The notes under the pieces are model-generated. The model ran no database searches. It worked only from the letters and a program-made list of their open reading frames with translations, and was not told where the DNA came from. Of a DNA stretch of 64,000 nt, positions 12,110 to 23,823 are shown piece by piece; position 1 is the stretch's first letter, and each line of letters begins with the position of its first letter. The translations under genes and the position numbers were made by a program. This DNA is from Anagrus nilaparvatae. Taxonomy: Eukaryota > Arthropoda > Insecta > Hymenoptera > Mymaridae. The stretch lies in contig JAKSXM010000272.1 of assembly GCA_022575985.1 (NCBI GenBank), positions 23,866,501 through 23,930,500 of the forward strand. The letters run 5' to 3'.

Positions 12110-12655
12110 TTCTAAACACTGTGCTTGAGGGAAATCGTGATTAAGTTTTTGCTATGGTCAAAGTATCTGAGAATAGAAAATTAGACAGGTGCTATCTTTT
12201 AGACATATGTCTATTTGATTATTGTATTTTTATTAATAATATTTGAGATTTTGTAAAGTTTGTGAATATTTCAGTTGTGTACTTTATCTTTCTAGAAAAT
12301 GTGTTTGTTTCCGGGTCATATGGTGTTTTATGTAACACTTATAGCGAGATCTTTCTAAAGTCATGTAGAGTTTAACAGATGTAATATTTTAATGTATATA
12401 GAAGCTTCGAGTGTTTTGTTTGTCGTTAATTTCTTAAAAAAGGATGCTATTAAAAATTACATATATTGTTCGGGAATAGAAGTATCCAGAAAGCATGTAA
12501 AAGTCGAGTAGAGCTCAATCTTGTCTAGTCTTGTCCCAGTCTTATAGTCACAGTCTCAGTTTAGTTGTTGTATTGTAATAAATATGTGTTTTTAATTATG
12601 TAATTTAAATAAAGGTGTTTAAATTATTTCGATGCCCTATAAACCAATCCCACAC
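12110..12655 (+). mobile_element. Possible solo LTR or other insertion upstream of ZF3
   Basis: About 550 bp with mixed composition, TATATAGAAGC, a GTCTAGTCTTGTCCCAGTC stretch, two AATAAA signals and a CCCACACA end. The layout resembles an insect LTR on the plus strand, but I found no second copy or target duplication, so the call is weak. It lies where the ZF3 leader exon would be expected. Confidence 0.25.
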
Positions 12656-13216
12656 ATATTAGTTTAAAAGTGTATTATTTCCTAGAATACTGTATAATAT
12701 GAAAAATTCTACAAATAAATTTAATCACGTCAAAAAATAAGATTCAGCTTTAAATATTCTTGCGTTAAATGCAATGAAATATTGCATGTAACCTAACTTC
12801 CAAATTCGCCTCTGGCTAAATAGTGTGAGACTCGTCAGTACGTACACTATTTAGCCTTTTCCTAGATACCCATGAATAATAATTTTTGTATAAAACAAAA
12901 AACAAAAAAGGGTTTTTTAAAATAATAAATTATGTAAAAAATGTGAGAACTTACTTCGATGAAATCACGCGATAGACTATTATGAGAAAAAGGAAATCTA
13001 AAAAACTCCCACTACTAAAAAAATTTTTTGTCACATCTGCTTATTGTAATATCGTTTTTTTAAAACCTTATTTCTATTTTTTAAAAAAACATCTTAGTTA
13101 AATTAGATGAATTAAACAAACTTTTAATAATAAACCAAAATTATATAAAATTATATACTAAGAATTATATACAATTTTTTCACATTGGACTGGAACACCA
13201 AGTATAAATATTTACA

Positions 13217-13290
13217 GCATATTTCAATCAAATGCCACTAATAAAAATTGAATTTTTTCGCTCATTTGTATTTTTAAATCTGAATAATTT
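13217..13290 (+). repeat. Dispersed repeat, copy 2
   Basis: Matches 360-433. A 79-codon open frame begins here but shows no recognisable protein features. Confidence 0.7.
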
Positions 13291-13869
13291 ATATTTAATA
13301 AATGAGATTAAAGGGAAGCTCACTACCTTTGTAACGCAAAATTACAGCAAATGGTTATGGACGAGTTTATTATGTTGGAAAAACACGTCGACCACTCTTA
13401 GTTCATACCAATGGGCCTTGACTCAATTATGGCTCAATGTTATAAAACAGTTTTTTGGTAATTTTCAATAAAACGCTGCAATAATAAAAAAAAACAAAAT
13501 AAATAACAATATTTATTTATTTTTTAAAATCAAAAATGTTGCGACAAAAATTTTCCTAAATTTTGAATTCAAAATCAGAGAAAATGAGAAATTTTGAATT
13601 TCTCAAACTTGAACTACCCTGTCAGCATTAGTTACTACTTCCAAATAAAAAATAAGTAAGTTTATTCTTTTAATCTTTTTCTGCCAAAAATTTCGAGCAA
13701 GATTTTTAAATCATTTGCAATTATTTTCGAAGAAAAAAAAATTCCGCTTGCGACAAGTGGAATTTTTTTTCAGTGTGCAACTTTCAATGTTCAAAACCTG
13801 AAAAATGTTAAATTTTTATGAGAATTGAATAAATATCTTATGTAATAAGTAGAAGTACGAAAAAAATGA

Positions 13870-14700
13870 ACGTTTTCAGAGTCAAGACCCTAATATTATT
13901 ATTCAACGATTTCAAAAACATATGACCTATCATTTTGCGGACAATCAAAATATTCTCATGAAATATATCAGAATAACCATTTTAGTCCAGAAGCTTTCTA
14001 TGCTAGATGTATGTACTTTTTTTTTAACTTTTATGCAAGGATACTCATATGTGATAAGTAAGTTTTTCGATAACCTAATTTCAAATTTTTAGATCCCGAC
14101 CCCGAGAAAACAGCCCTAACACCGAAAAACTGTATTTTTCAATTTTGAAGATTACTTTGACAAATTTCAGAAGAAACATTTCTAATTGTCCTTTAATAAT
14201 AAATAATAAGTTTTCGAGGTCATTGAATAAGAATATTTAAGACCTGACCCCTAGAACTTTCTCCAAATGCCATTTATGGGCATCTATCGGTCGAATTTAT
14301 GCATTTTTCTTTATATATCACATAAGATATTCATCTAATTCGCATACTAATGACTGGGCTAAGGTTTTTGGGATCGCTGATTCCAAATTTTTAGGTCGAA
14401 AAGTTAGTCCTAATACCGAAAACCCGTATCTTTTGGCCAATTTTAAAGGTTACTTAGCCTTATTTCATATAAGAAATATTTCTAATGATAGTTAATATGT
14501 TTTTGAGGTCAGGATCTAAATATTATTATTCAACAAACTCGAAAACATATTTATTTTTTTAAGGACAATTGGAAATCTTCCTTATGAAATATTTCAAAAT
14601 AACCTGCAAAATTGACCAAAAAATACAGCTTTTCGGTAATAGGGCTGTTTTCTCGCACTCGGTAAGGAAAAATTTAAAATCAGCGTATAAAAAACTTACA
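13870..14700. repeat. Cluster of direct and inverted repeats
   Basis: Segments with GAGAAAACAGCCCTAACACC (14110), GTCCTAATACCGAAAACC (14410) and, inverted, GGTAATAGGGCTGTTTTCTC (14634) are diverged copies of one unit of about 170 bp; another inverted part lies at about 13880-13990. It resembles the foldback elements in structure. No coding frame. Confidence 0.55.
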
Positions 14701-15478
14701 TATCATTTATAAATAACCTTTAGCACAACATTTAAGAAACAAGTGCCCTTGCATTTAACGTATACGCTTTCTGGACTATTGCGAATTATGTAATCTAGCT
14801 AATTTTTGTTATTTTATCTTATTCAGAAATATATAAGAATTCCCTGAAAAAAAAAGTTATCTGAAAAATCCGAAAAATCAGTCAGAATTTTCTTTCAGCG
14901 GTGGAAAAGGCTGAGTTCAAGAGAGTTCAAGCTAAAAACTATTGAAAAACCATCTAAACTCATAAAAGTTTTGTTGCTTTTATGTTATTTTTTTACGAAG
15001 AACTACAATTTTTATAAAGATTTTTAAATTATTAACAAAAGCAAAAAATGCAAAATTTCATAAAATGATTATTAAACTTGTTTGTTTCAAAAATATAAAA
15101 AAGTTTTAAAATAAAGATTATACGCAAACAAAAAACCAGTAAACTTTCAAATTTTTAGTTTGGTTTACTTTAAAATTAATTTTACTAGATTTTTGCTTGT
15201 GTGTATTTATTGTTCTATTTGTTGCAAATTTACAAGTAAAATTATAACGATTTTATTAATTATTTAATTTTGAATTTAAATATAATAAATTTTTATTTTT
15301 TGCCAAACTGAAATTTGTTATTACAAGTAGAATATTTTATTTTTTCTTTTTCATTTTAAGGAGTCTTTGACTATTAATAAGTTATCTTAAATTTTATTTC
15401 ACTTAAAATTATTAATCTAATTAATAAAACAAAAGTTTACGTCTTGCCAAATAGGCAACGGTCTCACTGCAAAAAAAT

Positions 15479-16671
15479 TTACTTGTTGCTAGTTAAATTA
15501 TTTATCAGTTCTTGGAATAAAACGTTGGTAACATTGGTTACTTCTTTCTTAATCTCTTTCTTTATTTCATACTTCACATCATCCAGGACATTCTCAATAC
15601 AAGTTTCATAAATAAAATCATCTGGAGAAATTTTTTCTTCTTTTATGTCAACGACCTCATCTCTTACCAAACCTTTAATATAACAAAAAAATTAATTAAT
15701 AATAAAATATTGCTTTCTTAAAACCATTATTAACATAAAAAACTGAACTTGCCATATTCACTTGCTGCTGAATTATTATCAGATGCTAAATTGTTGTCAG
15801 TTATTTTATTTCTACAATCATCAACAAGTTCAGATTCCTTAAGGATATCAGATGATTGTTTCTTGCTTCTGCTAAAATACTGGTTAATTTTCTCGCTTTT
15901 TTGTATTATTTTCTTTTTATTAATTTGTGGATTACACTTCAACGGAAAAAGTATTGAATTTTTATTCAAAACGTTAACTCCATCGATTTCTGTGTTTATA
16001 CTCAAATTGTGAGTTTTTTTATGATTTCGAAGACTACTTGCATGCAAAAAACTTTTGTCACACAGATTGCAATTTAAAAGTTTTTCCCTGTTGTGAACTC
16101 GAATGTGTCTTATTAGATGGGATTTTTTAATAAATCGCTTGTGACAATGTTCGCATTCAAATTTCTTGATACCAGAGTGAATATTTTCATGACTATGGAG
16201 ACTACTTGAATGTTTAAAAGTCTTGTCACATGCGTCACATTTGTAAGGTCTATTGCCAGTGTGAACTCGTAAATGGTTTTTTAAATCACTTTTTTGAATA
16301 AATCTCTTTTTACAAAGATCGCAGTCGAATTTCTTTATGCCAGTGTGAGTTTTTTCATGATACTGTAGATGAGCTAATTGAATAAAAGTCTTGTCACATG
16401 CGTCACATTTGTAAGGTCTATCGCCAGTGTGAACTCGAAGATGTAATTGTAAATAATCTTTTCTAATAAATCTGTTGCTACAAAGATCACACTCGAAATT
16501 CTTGATACCAGAGTGAGTTTTTTCATGACGACGAAGACTGCTTGATTGTGTAAAAGTCTTGTCACATGCATCACACTTGTAAGGTTTCTCGCCAGTGTGA
16601 ACTCGAAGATGTATTTTCAGCTCAGCTTTTGTAATAAATCTTTTGGTGCAAAGATCGCACTCCAATTTCAT
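15479..16671 (-). CDS. ZF4: 8-finger C2H2 zinc-finger protein
   Basis: Coding exons are 16671-15762 and 15672-15479 with an 89-nt intron (donor GTGAAT, weaker than the GTGAGT of ZF1), about 367 residues. Eight alternating fingers, then KINQYFSRSKKQ, then a final exon nearly identical to that of ZF1 (VDIKEEK, VKYEIKKEIKKEV). As in ZF1 the ancestral ATG is lost and translation probably starts at MKLEC. In addition, a 16-nt insertion containing a partial TTCTCTT duplication (about 16702-16717) breaks the frame of the old first finger, so that finger cannot be used. Coding region, leader exon and several kilobases of flank are duplicates of the ZF1 unit. Confidence 0.88.
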
Positions 16672-17045
16672 AATGGCCCAGTGGAATTTTTGATGTTGAA
16701 CAAGAGAACCGGCGCTGAAGAGAACGTTGGTTTTTGTAGGTTTTTGAGCACTTGTCGCATTTGATGATTATAATAATATAAGAATTATTCCTTATTAATC
16801 CGCAAATCTCTTTAAATTCTGTAAAAATAAGAAAATATTTTTAAAATATAATTTTTCTTTTAATAAATGTACTTCATTTTAGTATTTATTTTTTTTATAT
16901 TTTCATCACATTAAACTTTGATGCGTGATTTATATTTTTTTAATTTTTGTATTTCGCAAAAGATTATTAAGTTTCATAATTTCTAAGTTTTGATGATTTT
17001 TTGTAAGAACGGCAAAAAAAATTGATTGAATTAATAAATTTTTAC

Positions 17046-17322
17046 CTGTAGGTATATAAAACTGATTTTATATTTTTTTTAACGAATTTGATCTGAATTA
17101 AATAAATTTGAATTCTTAACTGATTTAATAATAAATTTAGAATATTTTATTTGCGATTAGATTTCTAATTATGTAAAAGTTGTTACAAAATATTACGTAA
17201 AAATTACAACCAACAGTAACTACTTTGAAAACGACCAGCAACGCACTAAATTTTAAATATTAAAATTTTAATTGTACGGTTCGCAAAATATTTGACTGTG
17301 TAAGTAAAATGGATTCCCCCAC
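17046..17322 (-). promoter_or_regulatory. ZF4 promoter block and leader exon
   Basis: G-rich box GGGGGAATCCATTTTAC at about 17304-17320, AGTGCGTTGCTGGTCG from 17247. Leader exon 17247-17046 has the same length (202 nt) and the same CTACAG|GTAAAA donor as ZF1. Acceptor at 16819-16820. Confidence 0.6.
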
Positions 17323-18409
17323 ACGTAAACTTTAAAATTATTTATTTTAATTTTATTGACATTCGGGTAAACTTTTGTTTATCAGATTAAAATTTAAACA
17401 CTCAATTTAAATTTACAAATATCATCGCATTTTTCTTTATATAATTGTCAGTTTTGTAAAATTTCTAATTTTATGTTAATCAACCTTCGATCAATTTATT
17501 TTTTGAATTTCATTTTTAAATTGTTTTTATAATAATAATAAATAATCGTGGTCCAATAAAAGCTTCATGAGTCCAAAATTTTTCAACATGTTTTTCATTT
17601 TAGTAAATGCTGACCAAACGGTTAATTATTTTAAAATATATCCTGGAACTGTAATTTTGCTCTTTTTTTTTTATTATTTCAATAATTATTTTTTATTTTC
17701 TGATTGTAAATTTGATAAATAAATAATCAGTTTACTTGCAATAAAATTATAAAAATTTATTTTAAATTTTATTTATTTATTTATTTCTGTTGCCTGCCTT
17801 TTACTTTTATTTACATATTTTGAACATAAAATTTGTTATTTGATGGTTTCAAATTCCACGTAATTAACTATTTATTAACTGTTACACTTAATTTACGTGA
17901 TTTCCTATTATCTATAATAAATTTTTTTAAATTTAATTTTAATTAATTTATTTTTCGCAATTTAATTTCTTTATTTTAAAATTTCTTAGAAAATAAATTA
18001 TATAGGAATCACACTATAGAATATTTTTATTAATTACTAAATTCAATTCGCAGCCTGAAAAAAATTTTTTTTTTAATGATGAAAAAAGGAATTTCCAACT
18101 AAACAATAACCAAAGCAAGAAATAAGACCGTTTGTGTTAACTTTTCTGATGCCGACTTTTTTATTGAAATTGCAGCTTAATGTTTTTCCATCATTTATCT
18201 AAAAATATGGAATCAAAAAAATTTATCCATAAAGGTACAATCCTAAAAAACAAATATTAAATAATTTTACCATTTTATTTAACTATTTTATTTACTAAAA
18301 ACTTTTAAAAAACTTTTAAAAAACTTTTATGTACAAAAATCTTAAGAGTAACGGCAGAGAAATGTCAATTTATAATAATATTAACTTTATTCAAAATAGA
18401 ATGTCATAT

Positions 18410-18483
18410 GTTTTCGTGGTGTAGTCGGTTATCACATCCGCCTAACACGCGGAAGGTCCCCGGTTCAAACCCGGGCGAAAACA
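18410..18483 (+). tRNA. tRNA-Val (AAC)
   Basis: Full cloverleaf: acceptor stem GTTTTCG/CGAAAAC, D arm GTGTAGTCGGTTATCAC, anticodon stem TCCGC/GCGGA with loop CTAACAC (anticodon AAC at 18444-18446), T arm CCCGG-TTCAAAC-CCGGG, discriminator A. A T-run of more than 20 bases follows directly and would terminate RNA polymerase III. It decodes GTT and, through inosine, GTC/GTA. It sits in the upstream flank of ZF4, opposite in direction to the ZF genes. Confidence 0.95.
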
Positions 18484-19927
18484 GTTTTTTTTTTTTTTTT
18501 TTTTTTTAATTTTTTTTTTTAATTTTTGGTTAAACTTATCTTCTATTTTATTTAACATAATATTAGAAATATTTAATAGCGCTGTAAAAAATTTCTTTAT
18601 GTAGTTTACCATAAAAAAATTTATTAATTTAGTCAGTACCAGAAATTGTCATGTTACTCTTATCGTCATAACCCACTAATGAACATTACTTTTGTAAATA
18701 AAAAATCATTCGCTTAAAATTTTCAAAAACTCCCAAAAGGAAAACATAAAAAAATGATTTACGAATCGATTGGCACCGTTTTAAATACTTTTTTGTAGAC
18801 TTATTTGTTAAATTTTTGTTTGGAAAATTTGATCTTGCTCGGATTTATTTTTTCAAACAAAAATTTTTGCATATGAATCTGCAAAATAATACATCAAATC
18901 TACTATTGTATTTATAAACCATTTTATAATGTTTTCCTTTTTTTATAATTTTGATTATCGGCGGTAATTCGGAGAAAAATGCAATTTTCTGCAGCAAAAC
19001 GATGAAAAGTCGGTAATGGGATCTGACTTGTCCTTAAATCAAAAATTTTATTTTTAAATATTTTTATTCAAAAAAATTCACGCAGTATAAATTAAATGGT
19101 TAATTTAAAATTTTTTTCAAAGCCTTATTTTAAAACTTTGAAAGTACTTTTAAGAAATCTTAAAAAGTGTTCCTAATTTTTTATATTTTTCATTCAGTAT
19201 CGTATATTTAATAAGTTTAAAAAAATTTACCACCAACTTCAAATTTTATTTTTCAATTTTAAAATTTTACTTTTTGTCTATTTTTTCTAAACATTTATTT
19301 TACTTTTTTAATTTCGACAAGAAAAATATTATAATATGCCCAGGAACTATTTTTAATACTCTTTTAACTGGTTTTCTTAATAGAATCCTAAAAAATTTCA
19401 TTAAAAAATGAAAAATTTCTCTTAAAACGCAATTTGTGTCTAAATTGGGATGATGTGTACCAAGAGGGCTAAAATGTTGCGAGGGATTCTAGTCAGGGAT
19501 TCAATCTGGCAACCGTATAACTCCTTTTAGAATGACTCATATAATTTAGAATTTTTTAATGAATACTCTATCTGCTCTAAAATTCCATGCTAAGTTTTTT
19601 AAAGTAAATTTTGTTTAATTAAAAATATAAAAAAAAATTGTCTTAGCTTTGAAATTTGAAGGAAAAAATCAAAATAACTATAAACTTTTTGGCATTTTAT
19701 ATTTAATTCTCTTTCTTAGTTACAAAAAATCCAAATATTTGTACAATAAACATTTCTAATATGAGTTTCATGATGTTTCAATAATGTTTAGCTTTAAAAA
19801 TTTTTAAATTATTTACGTTAACACAAAACTTTCGTTATCTTTTTAAAGAAAAAGTAAAAATTAATTTTAAAATAGTATGGTTTCTAATAAGTCAAATCGA
19901 AAATCGTCACACTTGTAGCTATTTAAA
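18484..19927. other. tRNA-ZF5 spacer
   Basis: Repeats the flank seen at 4920-5700 and 41240-41600 (GAAATATTTAATAGCGCT..., TTTACGCAGTATAAATTAAA). No gene. Confidence 0.55.
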
Positions 19928-21233
19928 TTATTTGAAAAATTCTTCAAATAGAGAATTTGTCATGTTCGCTACTTCCTTCTTTATTTCATCCTTTACATCA
20001 GCCAGAATATTATCAGCCAAAATTTCATAAACCAGATCATCTGGACAATGTTTTTCTTCTTTTACTGAAATATTAGCTTCCCAGTCTAACCCTGAAACTT
20101 AAATATTCATATTTTTCATTTTAATATAATAATTAGATTCAATAAAGAAAAAATTTAAACCTACTTGCTGCTGTTTCGTCATTTGATACTAAAATTTTTC
20201 CATCTTTATTTACATCACATTGTTTCTCGATTACAGGATCAATGATAGCCTTTAGATTAGATATTTTTTGTTTACTTCGGGTAGGATACTGGTTTATATA
20301 ATTTTCTTGCAATTTTTTTTTATTCGTTTTTTTATTAACGCTTAGTTCCTTTTTTGGTGCATGACTTTTAAGATGAAAAATTATCGATTTTTTATGCATA
20401 AAAGACTTTTCGCAGTCATCACAAGTATAAATTTTATTTAAACCCTCTTCGTCTTTGCTGTTGATCTTCAGCTTTTTGATTGCTTTATGTGATTTCTGAT
20501 GACAGCGTAGATTACTCAACTGTTTAAAACTATTGTCACACAAATTACATTTGTAAGGTTTATCGCCAGTGTGAACTCGAAGATGTTCTTGTAAATTACC
20601 CTTTCGAATAAATTTCTTGCTGCAAAGATCGCACTCGAAATTTTTGAAGCCAGAGTGAGTATTTTCATGAGTACGAAGATTACTTATTTGTTTAAAAGTC
20701 TTGCCACATGCATCACATTTGTAAGGTCTATCGCCAGTGTGAACTCGAAGATGACTTATTAAATTAGCTTTTGTAACAAATTTCTTATTGCAAAGTCCAC
20801 ACTCGAATTTCTTGATTCCAGAGTGAATTTTTTTATGAAGATTAAGAATGCTTGATTGCGTAAAAGTCTTGTCACATGCATTACATTTGTAAGGTCTATC
20901 GCCAGTATGAACTCGAAGATGACTTATTAAATTAGCTTTTGTAATAAATTTCTTGTTGCAAAAATCGCACTCAAACGTCTTGATCCCAGAGTGAATTTTT
21001 TTATGAAGATTAAGACTGCTTGATTGCGTAAAATTCTTGTCACATACTTCACACTTGTAAGGTCTATTGCCAGTGTGGACTCGAAGATGGTTTGTTAAAT
21101 TAAATTTTGTACTAAATCTCTTACTGCAAAAATCGCATTCAAATTTCATAATACCTGAGTGCGTTTTTTTATGATGAACAAGAGATCCTTGGTGTATGTA
21201 AGTTTTTGAGCACTTATTACAATTGAAGCTCAT
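19928..21233 (-). CDS. ZF5: 10-finger C2H2 zinc-finger protein
   Basis: Coding exons are 21233-20165 and 20091-19928 (73-nt phase-1 intron, donor GTAGGT, acceptor TTTCAG), about 410 residues. It starts MSFNCNKCSKTYIHQG at the shared head-class-A ATG. All ten fingers keep their four zinc ligands. Fingers 4 and 6 share the helix TKANLIS, a sign of recent duplication of a two-finger unit inside the gene. The spacer, isolated last finger, QYPTRSKQK motif and last exon (LDWEANISVKEEKHCPDD... DVKDEIKKEV) match ZF2. Leader exon 21544-21666. Confidence 0.9.
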
Positions 21234-21543
21234 AATTATATAAGATGATTCCTGATTAATCCGTAAGTTTTTTAAAATTCTGTAAAAATTATTTTATTTA
21301 TACTTTCATTTCATCTCTTTTTGTACTAATTGTAAGATTAATATTAGTTAATTTTTTTTTAACAGAAAAATTTATAAAATAAGTAAACAATTCTATTATG
21401 AATCTTCTTTAACGAATTTAATTCAAATCGATAAATAAAAATAAGAGTTCTTGACTAATAAAATCATAAATTAAAAGTACTGGTTTTGCAAATGTCTAAT
21501 TCTTTAAAAGATTATTTTTAGTGTAAAAGAATTATATTTGTAC

Positions 21544-21738
21544 CTTATAATATTCAGTCCAACCTCACATTAGCGACCACCACTTATACAACAAAAATTT
21601 ATACCTATATTTATAATGTATTATAACAACCGCAGTAATTGTCTTAAAAGCGATCAGCAACGCACTAAATTTTGAAATATGGAAAATCATTTAGTAACCG
21701 AGATGTTTGTATGTGTATATAAAATTTATTCCCCCCTA
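21544..21738 (-). promoter_or_regulatory. ZF5 promoter block and leader exon
   Basis: G-rich box GGGGGGAATAAATTTTA at about 21721-21737, AGTGCGTTGCTGATCG from 21666. Predicted leader exon 21666-21544 with donor ATAAG|GTACAA; acceptor at 21280-21281. Confidence 0.58.
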
Positions 21739-22325
21739 CTTATAAACATTTAAATGTTTTTGCTTATTTCATTTGACATTCATGGAAACTTTTATTTGTA
21801 TTTATAATAATAAATCAGATTTCTAACAGTTATCCCTTCTTTTCTTCTAATATTTTTCTATCATTTAATATTTATTATTTTTAATAAATGTTCAAATAGA
21901 ATTATTTCTTGCAATTTTTTTAATTTCTTGCGAGGTTTCTTGCCAATGAAAAATATTGAAAATATTAAAGAGAAAGCAATTTAAGAGTTAAATAATTTTT
22001 TTTTAAACTCTTTTATAGTTTGTTATTCATTGTGGTAGTAACACATTGATTTTATAGAAAATCATCATTTTGAATATGAAAAAATCATCATCTATATTTA
22101 TGAAAATTAAATAATATGATAATTGAAAATTATATTTCCAATTTAATACGTACTAGGGTGTCTGTAGCAATTGGGTTTTATCATGAAAAAAATTTTGATA
22201 TTCTATTTGGTTGATTTTGTAGCTGGTTTTAAATATTTGATACGTATTTTTTTATTTTTAATTTAAACAAAGTTTAACCCGAGAAATAATATATTTATTT
22301 TTGAATTAGCTAAATGACGTCAGTT

Positions 22326-23823
22326 GGACCCCGCACAAAAGGATAGGAAATGGCCGTTCGGTCAAATTAGCTAAATTTTGGATATGTTATAGATTTCATC
22401 ATTCTGAACAAAAGTCTCAATGGGCACAAAGCTCAAAAGTCCAAACTTTGGCTGCTACGGAGCTTGAAAGCTCCAAAGCTCCATCATAACAAAATTCCTT
22501 AAAAACCTTTTTTCTTTTATTTTTAAAGTATATCTTTATATTTTTGAGGTCGCTGACTTCGAATCTGATGTCAGATTCAATTGACAAAGCTGTCAATTAG
22601 CTGTCAAAGCTGTAAATCATGTAAAACTTTATAGATTAGCTGGTATTTGTGTTTTTGAGGTCACCGATTTCAAATTTGCTATCAGATTGACAAGATTATT
22701 AATTGGCAGCTGTCAATTAGCTGTCAAAACTCTAAAATACCACAGAAAACTTTATAGATTAGCCGAGATTTATGTTTTTGAGATCGCTGATTTCAAATCT
22801 GATGTCAAATTAACATTATTGATAGTTGACAGCTGTCAATTAACGTTCAAATAGCCAGAAAAAAAACAATATAACAATAGATTTTAAAAAGATTTTATGT
22901 TTCTGAAGTCACCAATTGTTAAATATTATATTATATCATACTAGGCAAAGTTGACAGTTGACCGCTGTCCGTTTTTAGCTTTATCTAGGATCAACGTCGT
23001 GGACGTGACGGATACTGATCCCTGTGTAAAAGAATTCGACAGTTGGCGGCTGTCAAATAAAAGTTAAAATATCTAATAAGAAACATATGGTATTGTATAT
23101 AGGTTTTTAACTTACAAAAAATAATGCATGGCTGATTAATCGCTTTTTATTATTTAAAAGGTAATTGACAGTTGTCAACTGTCAACTGTCAACTTTTTTC
23201 AAATTGTTATCTAATTTATAGTCAGTAACCTCAAAAACATTTATTCCCTTTAAAATGTAAAGTTTTTTTTAGCATTTGGTAGCTAATTGACAGCTGTCAA
23301 ATGTTAACATTATCAATTCGATGACAAATTCATAATAAGTGACATTATAATAATAAGATCTTTTTAAAATCTATTGTTATATTATTATTTTTTTTGGCTA
23401 TTTGAAAGTTAATTGACAGCTGATTGACAGCTGACAACTATCAATAATGTTAATTTGACATCAGATTTGAAATTAGCGATCTCAAAAACATAAATCTCGG
23501 CTAATCTATAAAGTTTTACATGATTTACAGCTTTGACAGCTAATTGACAGCTGTCAATTGACAATCTTGTCAATCTGACATCAGATTCGAAGTCAGCGAC
23601 CTCAAAAATATAAAGATATACTTTAAAAATAAAAGAAAAAAGGTTTTTAAGGAATTTTGTTATGATGGAGCTTTGGAGCTTTCAAGCTCCGTAGCAGCCA
23701 AAGTTTGGACTTTTGAGCTTTGTGCCCATTGAGACTTTTGTTCAGAATGATGAAATCTATAACATATCCAAAATTCAGCCAATTTGACCGAACGGCCATT
23801 TCCTATCCTTTTGTGCGGGGTCC
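22326..23823. mobile_element. 1.5-kb foldback element with nested repeats
   Basis: Both ends begin GGACCCCGCACAAAAGG when read inward, and the arms stay alignable for several hundred bases. Each arm contains about three direct repeats of roughly 115 bp, each carrying TTTTGAGGTCGCTGATTTC, a TCAGATT stretch and GACAGCTGTCAATTA. The arms are inverted around a non-repeated centre near 23.0-23.1 kb. No open frame of note. The target-site duplication is unclear. Confidence 0.85.
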
